A DNA stretch of 62,058 nucleotides from Streptomyces musisoli (GCF_016741855.1 NZ_JAERRH010000028.1:1-62058), one strand, 5' to 3'; positions 32,285-40,732 are shown, counted from the stretch's first letter. The notes: generated from the sequence alone by a model not told the origin. Made by a program: numbers and translations.

Positions 32285-32737
32285 ATGTCCCTCCCTCTGA
32301 CCCGCCGGATCGCCCGTGCCGCGCTGCTCGTCGCAGCGGGAGCGGCTGCCGGGGTCGGTGCGGCCGGCTCCGCCGGTGCGGCCACGAACCTGCCGGCGGC
32401 CACCCCGAACCTGGGCGGCGTGACCGCGCTGGACGGGGCGCACGTCGGAAACACCGTCGACGGTGCCGCGCAGAACGTCACCCAGCTCGCGGGCCACGCG
32501 GGCGGCAAGGCGGTCGAGCAGGCGGTGCCGGCCGCCGGCAAGACCGGCGGCGGTGCCGTGAAGAAGGCGGCGCCGGTGGCGCAGAAGGCCGCGGGGGCCG
32601 CGGCCGGGACCGCGGGGTCCGCCCTCGGGGACGCCGCCGCCGGTGCGACGAAGGGCGGACTGCCGACGGGCTCGCTCACCAAGGGCGGGCTGCCGACGTC
32701 GTCCCTGCCGACCAAGGGGCTGCCGCTGGGCGGCTGA
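32285..32737 (+). CDS. Small secreted Ala/Gly-rich protein
   Basis: A 150-residue protein with a Sec signal peptide (MSLPLTRRIARAALLVAAGAAAGVGAAG, likely cleavage near AGAA-TNL). The mature part is low complexity: Ala/Gly/Lys helix-prone segments (GGKAVEQAVPAAGKTGGGAVKKAAP) and, at the end, three near repeats of KGGLPTxSL. It has no cysteine, so it is not a chaplin or rodlin. It may be a cell-surface or matrix protein; this is only a guess. The gene is isolated by terminators on both sides and has its own promoter candidate. Confidence 0.7.
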   Translation: MSLPLTRRIARAALLVAAGAAAGVGAAGSAGAATNLPAATPNLGGVTALDGAHVGNTVDGAAQNVTQLAGHAGGKAVEQAVPAAGKTGGGAVKKAAPVAQKAAGAAAGTAGSALGDAAAGATKGGLPTGSLTKGGLPTSSLPTKGLPLGG

Positions 32738-32755
32738 GCGCCCGGCTGTGACCGC

Positions 32756-32792
32756 CGAAGGGGCCCGGGGCCTTCCCGCCCGGGCCCCTTCG
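32756..32792. terminator. Bidirectional terminator
   Basis: A perfect 14-bp stem CGAAGGGGCCCGGG and its complement (32756-32769, 32779-32792) with a 9-nt loop lies between the convergent Ala-rich protein gene and dapC. Confidence 0.85.
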
Positions 32793-32814
32793 GCTTTCGC
32801 CCTGCGGTGGGCGG

Positions 32815-33912
32815 CTACGCCGTCAGGCGGGACACCGCCGCCCGCACCCGCTCGTCCGTCGCCGTGACGGCCACGCGGACGAACTTCTCGCCCGCCTCGC
32901 CGTAGAAGTCGCCCGGAGCCACCAGGATGCCCAGCTCGGCCAGGCCGGCGACCGTGGCCCAGCAGGACTCGTCCCGGGTGGCCCAGAGGTAGAGGCTCGC
33001 CTCGCTGTGCTCGATGCGGAAACCCTGGGCGAGGAGCGCCGCCCTCAGGGCCTCGCGGCGGGCCGCGTAGCGCTCGCGCTGCTCCCGGACGTGGGCGTCG
33101 TCGCCGAGGGCGGCCACCACCGCGGCCTGCGTCGGCGCGGAGGTCATCATGCCCCCGTGCTTGCGGATCTCCAGCAGCGGTCCCAGGACGGCCGGGTCGC
33201 CGGCGATGAAGGCCGCGCGGTAGCCGGCCAGGTTCGAGCGCTTGGAGAGGCTGTGGACGGCGACGATGCCGTCGTAGGAGCCCCCGTTGACGTCCGGGTG
33301 CAGGACCGAGACCGGGTCGGCCTCCCAGCCCAGCTCCAGGTAGCACTCGTCGGAGAACACCAGGACGCCGTGTTCGCGGGCCCAGGCGACGATCTCCGTC
33401 AGCTCCTGCCGGGACAGGACCTTGCCCGTCGGGTTGGACGGGGAGTTCAGCCAGAGCAGCTTCAGGTTCGAGGGGTCCAGCTCCCGCGGGTCGTCGTAGA
33501 CCTCGTACCCGGCGCGGGCGAGGCGGGCGCCCACCTCGTAGGTGGGGTAGGCCAGGCGCGGGTAGGCGACCTTGTCGCCGGGGCCGAGGCCGAGCTGGGT
33601 CGGCAGCCAGGCCACCAGTTCCTTGGAGCCGACGACCGGCAGGACGTGGCGGTGGGTGACCCCGCGGGCGCCCAGACGGCGCTCCAGCCAGCCGGTGATC
33701 GCGTCGCGCAGGGCGGGGGTGCCCCAGACGGTCGGGTAGCCCGGGGAGTCGGCCGCGTCGATCAGGGCCTTCTGGACCAGCTCGGGGACCGGGTCGACCG
33801 GGGTGCCCACGGAGAGGTCGACGATCCCGTCGGGGTGCGCGGCGGCCGTCTTCTTGTACGGCTCGAGCTTGTCCCAGGGGAAGGTGGGGAGCCGGTCGGA
33901 GACTGCGGACAC
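32815..33912 (-). CDS. dapC: N-succinyldiaminopimelate aminotransferase
   Basis: A 365-residue class I/II PLP aminotransferase. It has GYPTVWGTPALRDAI, LNSPSNPTGKV, FSDECYLELGWE and the PLP lysine in SLSKRSNLAGYR (Lys224). It converts N-succinyl-2-amino-6-ketopimelate to N-succinyl-L,L-diaminopimelate, the step before DapE, whose gene is on the same strand 2 kb away. Some members also use prephenate. I start at the GTG at 33912 (VSAVSDRLPTFPW); alternatives are a GTG at 33927 and an ATG at 33945. A long stem lies between this gene and fdxA. Confidence 0.9.
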   Translation of the reverse strand: MSAVSDRLPTFPWDKLEPYKKTAAAHPDGIVDLSVGTPVDPVPELVQKALIDAADSPGYPTVWGTPALRDAITGWLERRLGARGVTHRHVLPVVGSKELVAWLPTQLGLGPGDKVAYPRLAYPTYEVGARLARAGYEVYDDPRELDPSNLKLLWLNSPSNPTGKVLSRQELTEIVAWAREHGVLVFSDECYLELGWEADPVSVLHPDVNGGSYDGIVAVHSLSKRSNLAGYRAAFIAGDPAVLGPLLEIRKHGGMMTSAPTQAAVVAALGDDAHVREQRERYAARREALRAALLAQGFRIEHSEASLYLWATRDESCWATVAGLAELGILVAPGDFYGEAGEKFVRVAVTATDERVRAAVSRLTA

Positions 33913-33946
33913 GGAAATCAGGCTCACTTTCGTACGGGGCGGCAAA

Positions 33947-34002
33947 CGCCTCGGTCCCGTGCGGCGCCGATCAGGGTGATCGGGCCGTACGGGACCGAGG
34001 CG
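33947..34002 (-). terminator. Long inverted repeat between fdxA and dapC
   Basis: A perfect 14-bp stem CGCCTCGGTCCCGT/ACGGGACCGAGGCG (33947-33960, 33989-34002) with a 28-nt loop follows fdxA and precedes dapC. It may be a partial terminator or an mRNA end that separates ferredoxin from dapC expression. Confidence 0.5.
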
Positions 34003-34067
34003 GCGCCGAGGTCCCCCGGGCCGCGCGGAGCCGGGAACCGGGGGGTCGGCCGCTGACGTTCAGACGG

Positions 34068-34391
34068 TCACTCGCCGCCCTGCGGCGGCAGCGCGGCGAC
34101 GAAGGGGTGGTCGCGCTCGATCAGGCCCAGCTTGCTGGCGCCGCCGGGCGAGCCCAGCTCGTCGAAGAACTCGACGTTCGCCTTGTAGTAGTCCTTCCAC
34201 TCCTCCGGAGTGTCGTCCTCGTAGAAGATCGCCTCGACCGGGCAGACCGGCTCACAGGCACCACAGTCGACGCATTCGTCCGGGTGGATGTACAAGGACC
34301 GCTGGCCCTCGTAGATGCAGTCGACCGGGCACTCCTCGATGCACGCCTTGTCCTTCACGTCGACACAAGGCTGCGCGATGACGTAGGTCAC
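34068..34391 (-). CDS. fdxA: 7Fe ferredoxin
   Basis: A 107-residue ferredoxin with one [3Fe-4S] and one [4Fe-4S] cluster. Cys9, Cys17 and Cys50 fit the 3Fe site and Cys21, Cys40, Cys43, Cys46 the 4Fe site; Cys25 is the usual free one. The C-terminal extension (FYEDDTPEEWKDYYKANVEFFDELGSPGGASKLG) is typical of the actinobacterial FdxA/FdxC type, an electron carrier in the cytosol. ATG at 34391 with AGGAGGAA upstream. It is divergent from the GNAT gene. Confidence 0.95.
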   Translation of the reverse strand: MTYVIAQPCVDVKDKACIEECPVDCIYEGQRSLYIHPDECVDCGACEPVCPVEAIFYEDDTPEEWKDYYKANVEFFDELGSPGGASKLGLIERDHPFVAALPPQGGE

Positions 34392-34531
34392 GCTGTCGTT
34401 CCTCCTCGATAGGGCGCTGGCGGGCCTCCTCAGGCTCCGCCGCCTGGCGCGCGGGAGCGCGGCGTCGTCGATGCCCGCCCCTAGTATCTCCGTTCCGGAG
34501 CATGATCCGCACAGGAGGGGTGAATTGACCA

Positions 34532-35716
34532 GTGGAAATCTCGGCGACAGGACGCCTTGAAGTCCGAATTACCCCGTCTGACGTGGGGAAACGGGTGGTC
34601 GTAAGGCGCTTGGGCGAACCTGGTGCTGGGCCGGAGAAGTTCACTGACACGGTCGGTGTTCTCACATCATGGGACGGCGGCGTGCTCATGATCACACGAC
34701 GGGACGGGGAAAGTGTCAGGATTCCCCAGTCGGCTCTGGTAGCCGGGAAGGTCGTGCCGTCCGCTCCGGCGCGCCGCCGGGGTCCCGCCGCCTCGTACCC
34801 GGAGCTGGCGCGCATCGCCGCCCGGGCGTGGCGGCCGGTGGAGAGCGAGCGGCTCGGCGAGTGGGAGCTGCGGGCGGCGGTCCAGGACGTGCCGCACGAC
34901 GAGGGCACCCCCGCGCCCCCGGCACCGGCGGAGCGTCCGGCAGGGGCTGAGCGTCCGGCAGGGGCGGGGCGTCCGGCAGGGGCGGTGACCGGACGCCGGG
35001 CGGGCTTCACCCGGCGGGCCAACAGTGTGCTGCCGCTCGGTGATCCCGGGCTTCCCCTCGACGCGGCCCTGGATGCCGTACGACGCTGGTACGGCGAGCG
35101 TGGCCTGCCCGCCTACGTGCAGACCGCGACCGGCGCCGAGGGCACGCAGGAGCTGCTCTGCGCCGAGCTGGAGCGGCGCGGCTGGGTGCGTGAGGTGACC
35201 GCCGAGCTGTGGACCGGTGCGCTGGCGCCGGTCGCGGACCGGGCCGAGGGCGCGGGTGTGGTCCTGTCCCGGACGGTGGACGAGGCGTGGCTCGCCCGGT
35301 ACCGGCGCAAGGGGGTGAGCGAGGTGGCCCTGCGGGTGCTCGGCTCGGAATCCCCCCGCTCGGGCGAGGCCGGGCGGGAGCCGGGACCGTCGGTGTGGTT
35401 CGCGGCCCTGCCCGGCGCCGGTGCCGGCGAGCCGCCGGCGGCGATCGGACGGTGTGTCGTGGACGGGCGGTGGGCCGGGTTCGCCGCGGTCGAGGTGGAC
35501 CCCGCCCGGCGCAGGCAGGGGCTGGCCACCGAGGTGATGGCCGCACTGGCCCGGCGCGCGCTGGACGAGGGCGCTTCGGCGGCCTGGCTGCAGGTGGAGG
35601 CGGACAACGAGGGCGCCCGGGCGCTCTACCGCGCGCTCGGCTTCGTCCCGCACCACGCCTACCACCACTACCGGGCGCCGGAGCCGGAGACATCCGTTGC
35701 TCCCGAACGCTCGTAG
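34532..35716 (+). CDS. GNAT-family N-acetyltransferase with N-terminal SH3-like domain
   Basis: A 394-residue protein. Residues 1-70 form a small beta barrel (ITPSDVGKRVVVRRLGEPGAG..VGVLTSWDGGVLMITRRDGESVRIPQSALVAGKVV). A variable linker carries three AERPAGA-type repeats, then come a degenerate GNAT-like part and a C-terminal GNAT domain with FAAVEVDPARRRQGLATEVMAALARRALDEGASAAWLQVEADNEGARALYRALGF, in which RRRQGLAT is the acetyl-CoA loop. The GTG at 34532 is the first start after an in-frame stop; AGGAGG is 14 bases upstream. The substrate is unknown. Architecture resembles, but is shorter in motif than, MshD. Confidence 0.8.
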   Translation: MEISATGRLEVRITPSDVGKRVVVRRLGEPGAGPEKFTDTVGVLTSWDGGVLMITRRDGESVRIPQSALVAGKVVPSAPARRRGPAASYPELARIAARAWRPVESERLGEWELRAAVQDVPHDEGTPAPPAPAERPAGAERPAGAGRPAGAVTGRRAGFTRRANSVLPLGDPGLPLDAALDAVRRWYGERGLPAYVQTATGAEGTQELLCAELERRGWVREVTAELWTGALAPVADRAEGAGVVLSRTVDEAWLARYRRKGVSEVALRVLGSESPRSGEAGREPGPSVWFAALPGAGAGEPPAAIGRCVVDGRWAGFAAVEVDPARRRQGLATEVMAALARRALDEGASAAWLQVEADNEGARALYRALGFVPHHAYHHYRAPEPETSVAPERS

Positions 35717-35745
35717 AACCCGCCGTGGAAGGGCATGAGCCTGCC

Positions 35746-36612
35746 ATGCGTCACCCGTATCTGCCGCCCCCGTACCCGCCCCCGCCCGAGCGCTCCGCCG
35801 AGCTGCGGCGGCGGTTCGCCGAGGAGGCCCGGTCCGAGCGGCCGGACCTGTCGGCGCTGTGCCTGCTGATCGGCGCGGAGACGGACGGCTCGCTGGACGA
35901 GACCGGCATCGACGCCGCGCAGGCGGAGCTGGACCGGCTGGCGGGCGAGCTGCCGTACCGGCCGGGCGGGCCGCGGGCGTGGGCGGAGGCCGTACGCCGG
36001 CTGCTCGGCGACCGCTACGGGTTCCACGGCACGCCGGGCGACTACCAGCGGCTGGAGTCGTCCCTGCTGCACGAGGTCCTGCGGCGGCGGCGCGGACTGC
36101 CGATCCTGCTGTCGGTGGTGTGGCTGGAGGTCGCGCGCCGGGCGGGGGCCCCGGTGTACGGGGTCGCGCTGCCGGGGCACTTCGTGGTCGGGTTCGGGAC
36201 GGCGGCGGAGCAGGTGCTGGCCGATCCGTTCGACACCGGGCGGGTGCTGACCGGGCCGGACGCCGAGTTGCTGGTGGTGGGTGCCACGGGTACGCCGCTG
36301 GAGCCCTCGATGCTGGAGCCGGCGCCGCCCCTGGAGGTCGTGCAGCGCGTTCTGAACAACATCCGGGCGTGGGCGGCGGCGCGGCCGGAGCGGTCGGATG
36401 TCGCGCTGCGGGCGGTGGAGCTGGCGCTGCTGATCCCCTCGCATCCGGCGCGGCTGCGCTACGAGCGCGGGCAACTGCTGGTGCAGCGCGGGGAGTTCAT
36501 GGCAGGCGCCGACGAACTTGTCGCGTACGCCGACCTGATCGAGGTGGTCGACGAGTCCGCGGCCGGGAAGGTGCGGCAGGAGGCCCGTATCGCGCGGGCC
36601 AAGCTCAACTGA
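35746..36612 (+). CDS. SirB1/transglutaminase-like protein with TPR-type C-terminus
   Basis: A 288-residue cytosolic protein of the SirB1_N/DUF2 transglutaminase-like family. Key block: YHGTPGDY-type FHGTPGDYQRLESSLLHEVLRRRRGLPILLSVVWLEVARRAGAPVYGVALPGHFVVGF, followed by DPFDTG. The C-terminus (RALELALLIPSHPARLRYERGQLLVQRGEFMAGADELVAYADL type) forms TPR-like helices. The usual cysteine of active transglutaminases is not seen, so an enzymatic role is doubtful. It lies 29 bases after the GNAT gene on the same strand. Confidence 0.75.
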   Translation: MRHPYLPPPYPPPPERSAELRRRFAEEARSERPDLSALCLLIGAETDGSLDETGIDAAQAELDRLAGELPYRPGGPRAWAEAVRRLLGDRYGFHGTPGDYQRLESSLLHEVLRRRRGLPILLSVVWLEVARRAGAPVYGVALPGHFVVGFGTAAEQVLADPFDTGRVLTGPDAELLVVGATGTPLEPSMLEPAPPLEVVQRVLNNIRAWAAARPERSDVALRAVELALLIPSHPARLRYERGQLLVQRGEFMAGADELVAYADLIEVVDESAAGKVRQEARIARAKLN

Positions 36613-36723
36613 GGTGCCGGCGGCCCGGGGTCTCGTGCGCCGGCCCCGCCGACGCGCCCACGCGCCCTCCTGACGAACCCGTCCGCCCACCCGCGGCCCA
36701 GAGCCCGCGGACCGCGCGCATGC

Positions 36724-36981
36724 TCACAGCCGGCCCTTGTCCCGGGCCGTCCGTACCGCCTCCGCACTGCCCCGTACCGCGGCCAGGCGCCCGCGGACCG
36801 CGCACGCGCTCACAGCCAGCCCTTGCCCCGGACCGCCCGAACCGCCTCCGCACTGCCCCGTACCGCGGCCAGGCGCCCGCGGACCGCGCACATGCTCACA
36901 GCCAGCCCTTGCCCCGGACCGCCCGAACCGCCTCCGCACTGCCCCGTACCGCAGCCAGGCGCCCGCAGACAGCGCACATGC
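36724..36981 (-). repeat. Three extra ~86-bp copies of the response-regulator 3' end
   Basis: Downstream of the response-regulator stop (36982-36984) the last part of the gene is repeated in tandem. Further stop-codon copies lie at 36897-36899, 36810-36812 and 36724-36726, giving periods of 85, 87 and 86 bp. Each copy still encodes EAVR..R.KG.L followed by a stop in one frame, but the periods are not all multiples of three. Copies 1 and 2 are almost identical. Confidence 0.9.
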
Positions 36982-37596
36982 TCACAGCCAGCCCTTGTCC
37001 CGGGCCGTACGTACCGCCTCCGCCCTGTTGCGTACCGCCAGTTTCTGGATGGCCGTCGACAGGTAGTTGCGGACCGTGCCCTGGGACAGGTGGAGGGCGC
37101 GGGCCAGTTCGGCGTTGGTGGAGCCGTCGGCCGCCGCCCGGAGCACCTCGCGTTCGCGCTCGGTGAGCGGGTTCGCGCCCTCGGCGAGCGCGGCGGCGGC
37201 CAGGGTCGGGTCGATGACCCGCTCGCCGGCCAGCACCTTGCGGATCGCCTCGGCGAGCTGGGCGGCGGGGGCGTCCTTGACGAGGAAGGCGTCGGCGCCG
37301 GCCTCCATGGCGCTGCGCAGATAGCCGGGCCGGCCGAAGGTGGTGAGGACGACCAGCTTGACGCGCGGGAACTCGCGGCGGACCCGGGCCGCGGCCTCGA
37401 TGCCGGTGCAGCCGGGCATCTCGATGTCGAGCAGCGCGACGTCCACGCCGTGCGCGCCGACGGCGGCGAGCACCTCGTCGCCGCGCGCGACCTGGGCGAC
37501 GACCTCGATGTCGTCCTCCAGGCCGAGCAGCGCGGCCAGTGCCTCGCGGACCATCGACTGGTCCTCGGCCAGCAGGACCTTGATCGTGCTCGTCAT
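36982..37596 (-). CDS. LuxR-type response regulator (DesR-like)
   Basis: A 204-residue NarL/FixJ-family regulator: receiver with acidic pair ED11-12 region (LLAEDQSM), phospho-acceptor Asp57 (LLDIEMPG), Thr/Lys switch (LTTFGRPG; LVKDAP), and LuxR-type HTH at 139-204 (PLTEREREVLRAAADGSTNAELARALHLSQGTVRNYLSTAIQKLAVRNRAEA). ATG at 37596 overlaps the kinase stop. With the kinase, ABC permease and ABC ATPase on the same strand it resembles Bacillus DesKR/YvfRSTU modules, which control their own exporter. The 3' end is duplicated downstream. Confidence 0.92.
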   Translation of the reverse strand: MTSTIKVLLAEDQSMVREALAALLGLEDDIEVVAQVARGDEVLAAVGAHGVDVALLDIEMPGCTGIEAAARVRREFPRVKLVVLTTFGRPGYLRSAMEAGADAFLVKDAPAAQLAEAIRKVLAGERVIDPTLAAAALAEGANPLTEREREVLRAAADGSTNAELARALHLSQGTVRNYLSTAIQKLAVRNRAEAVRTARDKGWL

Positions 37597-38789
37597 GCAC
37601 CGGATCCTACGTCGGCCGCGAGGGCCGTGGGCGCGCGGGCGACCAGCCGGAATCCGTGCTTGACCCGGCCCGCCTCCAGGGTGCCGCCGGCCTTCTCCAG
37701 CCGCTCGGTCAGGCCGGTCAGACCGTTGCCGGGGCCCTTGCCGGAGCCGCCGGAGCCGTTGTCCTCGACGCTGAGTTCGAGTACCGGCCCGTCCAGGGTC
37801 TGGCGGTGCACCAGCCGGACGACGCAGCGGTCGGCGCCGCTGTGCCGGACCACGTTGGTGACCGCCTCGCGCAGCGCCCAGGCAAGCGCGGACTCGGACT
37901 CCTCGGGCGTGCCGGTGAGATCGGGTTCGGCGGGCATCTCGGCCACCACCCCGGCGGCGGTCAGAGCCACCTGGGTGCCGGCGAGTTCGGCGGCGAGCCG
38001 GGGCCGCCGGTAGCCGGTGACGGCCTCCCGGACGTCCACCAGGGCCTGCCGGCTGACCTGTTCGATGTCGGCGACCTGCTGGGCGGCCTTGTCGGGGTGG
38101 CCGGGCAGCATCCGGCCGGCCAGCTCGCTCTTCAGCGTGATCAGGGAGAGGGAGTGGCCGAGCAGGTCGTGCAGATCGCGGGCGAGGCGGAGGCGTTCCT
38201 CGTTGGCGGCGAGCTGGGCGACGGTGGCCCGGGCCTTGCGCAGTTCGATGGTCGTGCGCACGAGTTGGCCGACGCCGGTCATCGCGAACCCGATGAGCAC
38301 GACGAGCACGAGCAGTCCCCTGGCCTCCTTCTCCTCGTGGAAGCCGAGGCCGATCAGGTACATCACCACGCCGGAGGCGGGAATGGCCCAGTAGGCCGCC
38401 CGCAGCGGCAGGGTGGCCCCCCAGGCGACCGACAGGTAGACGAAGAGGCCGAGCCAGGCGCTGCCGAGGGTGGAGGCCAGTACGGGGGCGAGCACGCCGA
38501 GGATCCCGCCCAGGGTGTACACGTGGCGCGGGGCGAACGGCCGTCCCATGTTGCGGAAGACCAGCGTCAGATAGACCCCGACGAAGACGGTGAGGCCGAG
38601 TGCGCCGGCCACCGTGGCGCCGGTGCCGTGGCCGCCGTCGACCAGGTCCTCGACCGGCGAGCTGAGGAAGATCAGCCAGACCCCGATCCACAGCGTCTTG
38701 ACCAGCAGTTCGCGCCGGTTGCGGGGCGGCCAGCCCACGGGCGTGTGCTTCGGCGTTGCCGCCTGCCGGTCATCCGTCATCGTGCTCAC
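37593..38789 (-). CDS. Sensor histidine kinase (HisKA_3, DesK-like)
   Basis: A 398-residue kinase with about five membrane segments (residues 25-165) and no large sensor loop. A coiled linker is followed by the phospho-His box RLARDLHDLLGHSLSLITLKSELA and an HATPase domain (ALREAVTNVVRHSG; VEDNGSGG; GNGLTGLTERLEKAGGTLE). DesK-like kinases sense membrane state or antibiotic binding. I start at the GTG at 38789 because it overlaps the upstream permease stop as GTGA; an ATG three codons later is the alternative. It overlaps the regulator by four bases. Confidence 0.9.
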   Translation of the reverse strand: MSTMTDDRQAATPKHTPVGWPPRNRRELLVKTLWIGVWLIFLSSPVEDLVDGGHGTGATVAGALGLTVFVGVYLTLVFRNMGRPFAPRHVYTLGGILGVLAPVLASTLGSAWLGLFVYLSVAWGATLPLRAAYWAIPASGVVMYLIGLGFHEEKEARGLLVLVVLIGFAMTGVGQLVRTTIELRKARATVAQLAANEERLRLARDLHDLLGHSLSLITLKSELAGRMLPGHPDKAAQQVADIEQVSRQALVDVREAVTGYRRPRLAAELAGTQVALTAAGVVAEMPAEPDLTGTPEESESALAWALREAVTNVVRHSGADRCVVRLVHRQTLDGPVLELSVEDNGSGGSGKGPGNGLTGLTERLEKAGGTLEAGRVKHGFRLVARAPTALAADVGSGA

Positions 38790-39526
38790 GCCTTCAGCGT
38801 GTCCTTCCGGTACAGCCAGGCCGCGCCGCCGGCGAAGAGGACGAAGGAGACGGCGAGGACGGTGAGGTCCTGGGCATGCGGTGCCCGGCTCTCCTCGATC
38901 GCGCGCCCCAGGGAAGCGTACGCGTGGGTGGGCAGCCACTCGGCGATGTCCTGGAGCCACTGCGGGAAGGTGGTCGTCGGCATCCACAGGCCGCCCAGCA
39001 TGGACAGACCGAAGTAGATGATCATGGTGATGGGGCGGACCGCGTCCCCGCTGGCGAGGTAGCCGAGGGCGACACCGAGCGCGGCGAAGACCAGGCTGCC
39101 GGCCCAGATGGCGCCGGTCAGGCCGAGCCACTGCCCGGCGTCGAGGCGTACGTCCTTCACGGCCGCGGCGACCACGAAGACGACCACGATGGACGGCAGG
39201 CTCACCACGGCCGCGCTGGCGGTCTTGGCGAGGACGTACCCGCGCCCGGGCAAGGTGGTCAGCCGGAGCTGCCGTACCCAGCCGCTCTCGCGCTCCTTGG
39301 CGATGCGTTCGCTGTTGCCCATGAGAACGGCGGTCAGGGCGCCGAAGGAGGCCATCGAGACCATCATGTACGTCGGCAGGGTCAGGCCCGTGCCGTCGAT
39401 CTTGTCGTGGCCGTCGGAGCCGCCCGCGATCAGCAGGAACAGTCCGGCGGGGTAGATCACGGAGAAGAACAGGAACTTTCGGTTCCGCAGGGCGCGGGAC
39501 ACTTCCAGCTTGATCAGGCTGTTCAC
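38786..39526 (-). CDS. ABC-2 type exporter permease
   Basis: A 246-residue membrane protein with six helices and a conserved cytosolic N-terminus (LIKLEVSRALRNRKFLFFSVIYPAGLFLLIAG). ERIAKERESGWVRQLRLTTLPGRGYVLAK is the cytosolic loop that contacts the ATPase, and LGGLWMPTTTFPQWLQDIAEWLPTHAYASLGRAI is the typical extracytosolic end. It pairs with the ATPase at 39523-40449, overlapping by four bases. It belongs to the YvfS/LiaG-like class; the exported molecule is unknown. Confidence 0.88.
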   Translation of the reverse strand: MNSLIKLEVSRALRNRKFLFFSVIYPAGLFLLIAGGSDGHDKIDGTGLTLPTYMMVSMASFGALTAVLMGNSERIAKERESGWVRQLRLTTLPGRGYVLAKTASAAVVSLPSIVVVFVVAAAVKDVRLDAGQWLGLTGAIWAGSLVFAALGVALGYLASGDAVRPITMIIYFGLSMLGGLWMPTTTFPQWLQDIAEWLPTHAYASLGRAIEESRAPHAQDLTVLAVSFVLFAGGAAWLYRKDTLKA

Positions 39527-40449
39527 GACTGCTTCGCCTCCTCGGCGGCGGTGATGGCGACGAAGGCCTGCTCCAGGCCGAGTCCGGCGACTTCGAGATT
39601 GCGGGGGTAGACGCCGAGGCCGTACAGCCCGTGGACGGTCGCGTCGGCGTCGGAGGACTGGATGCGGACGGTCTGGCCCGACACGTCGATCGAGGTGAGG
39701 AAGGGCAGGCCGCGCAGGGCCGTCTCGTCGATCGCGCCCTCCAGGTCGAAGGAGACCCGGCGGTCACCGGCCTTGGCCTTGATCTCGGCGGCCGTGCCGT
39801 CGGCGAGGAGCCGGCCGCGGTGCAGCACCAGCACCCGGTCGGCGATGGCGTCGGCCTCTTCCAGGTAGTGGGTGGCGAAGAGGACCGTGCGGCCCTGGTC
39901 GGCCTGCTCCCGCATGGTGGCCCAGAAGGCCTGGCGGGCGGAGACGTCCATGCCGGTGGTCGGCTCGTCCAGGATGATCAGGTCGCTGTCGCCGGCGGTG
40001 GCGAGGGCGAACCGGACCCGCTGGGCCTGGCCGCCGGAGAGCTTGTCGACCTTGCGGTCGGCGATCGCGGCGATGCCGGCGCGGGCCAGCACGTCCGACA
40101 CCGGGTACGGCCGCGGGTGCAGGGAGCAGGACAGCTTCACCAGCTCGGCGACGGTGACCCCGTCCATCAGCCCGCCGCTCTGGAGCATGGCCCCGACCCG
40201 CCCGGCGACGATCGCCTCGCGCGGGCTGGTCCCGAACAGGCTCACCGTGCCGCCGTCGGCGGGCTTGAGCCCGAGGAGCAGGTCCAGGGTGGTGGACTTG
40301 CCGGCCCCGTTCGGGCCGAGGAGGGCGACGGTCTCGCCCGGGTACAGCCGGAGCGAGAGGCCGTCGACGGCCCGCACGTCCCCGTACGTCTTGGTCACCT
40401 GGTCGAACCCGACCACCGGGGTGGTGGCCGGTGCCGCTGTCGTCGTCAT
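39523..40449 (-). CDS. ABC exporter ATP-binding protein
   Basis: A 308-residue ATPase: Walker A GPNGAGKST, signature LSGGQAQRVRFALA, Walker B LIILDEPTTGMD, switch His in LFATHYLEEADAIADR. A DUF4162-like C-terminal domain follows. It is the first gene of the ATPase-permease-kinase-regulator operon. The ATG at 40449 (MTTTAAPA) is preferred; an ATG three codons upstream at 40458 is possible and neither has a clear ribosome site. Confidence 0.9.
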   Translation of the reverse strand: MTTTAAPATTPVVGFDQVTKTYGDVRAVDGLSLRLYPGETVALLGPNGAGKSTTLDLLLGLKPADGGTVSLFGTSPREAIVAGRVGAMLQSGGLMDGVTVAELVKLSCSLHPRPYPVSDVLARAGIAAIADRKVDKLSGGQAQRVRFALATAGDSDLIILDEPTTGMDVSARQAFWATMREQADQGRTVLFATHYLEEADAIADRVLVLHRGRLLADGTAAEIKAKAGDRRVSFDLEGAIDETALRGLPFLTSIDVSGQTVRIQSSDADATVHGLYGLGVYPRNLEVAGLGLEQAFVAITAAEEAKQS

Positions 40450-40545
40450 GGCGACCATGGTCGCGGTGAGGGCCGGGTGCCGGGCAGTGTCGGCGGTCCT
40501 GACCACCGGATGACAGATGTCATGCGGATCGGATGACGACGATCG

Positions 40546-40688
40546 GACGACGGCGACCGCACGAAGGCGCCGCGACGAGGGCGACCCCACGACGGCGACC
40601 GCAGGAAGGCGCGCCCCGATGACGGCGACCGCAGGAAGGCGACCGGACGACGGAACGGTACGAAGGTGACCCGACGACGGAACGGCAC
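40546..40688. repeat. Degenerate GACGGCGACCGC-type tandem repeat
   Basis: The 21-mer GACGGCGACCGC+AGGAAGGCG occurs exactly at 40591-40611 and 40621-40641, with one mismatch at 40549-40569. Weaker copies (GACGGAACGGTACGAAGGTGA and GACGGAACGGCAC) lie at 40649 and 40676. Spacing is 42, 30, 28 and 27 bases. It lies between the ABC operon and the VanW-type gene's terminator. Confidence 0.6.
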
Positions 40689-40720
40689 AGGGGCGCCCCC
40701 GGCCGAGGGCGCCCCTGTGC
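40685..40720 (-). terminator. Terminator of the VanW-type gene
   Basis: A perfect 14-bp stem GCACAGGGGCGCCC and its complement (40685-40698, 40707-40720) with an 8-nt loop begins 12 bases after the stop codon at 40733. Confidence 0.85.
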
Positions 40721-40732
40721 GTGCGGTGACGG

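Noticed and set aside
34929..34987. ERPAGA repeats in the GNAT gene as a separate element
   Set aside because: Three in-frame 15- to 18-base repeats in a linker; normal variation of a disordered linker in a high-GC gene.
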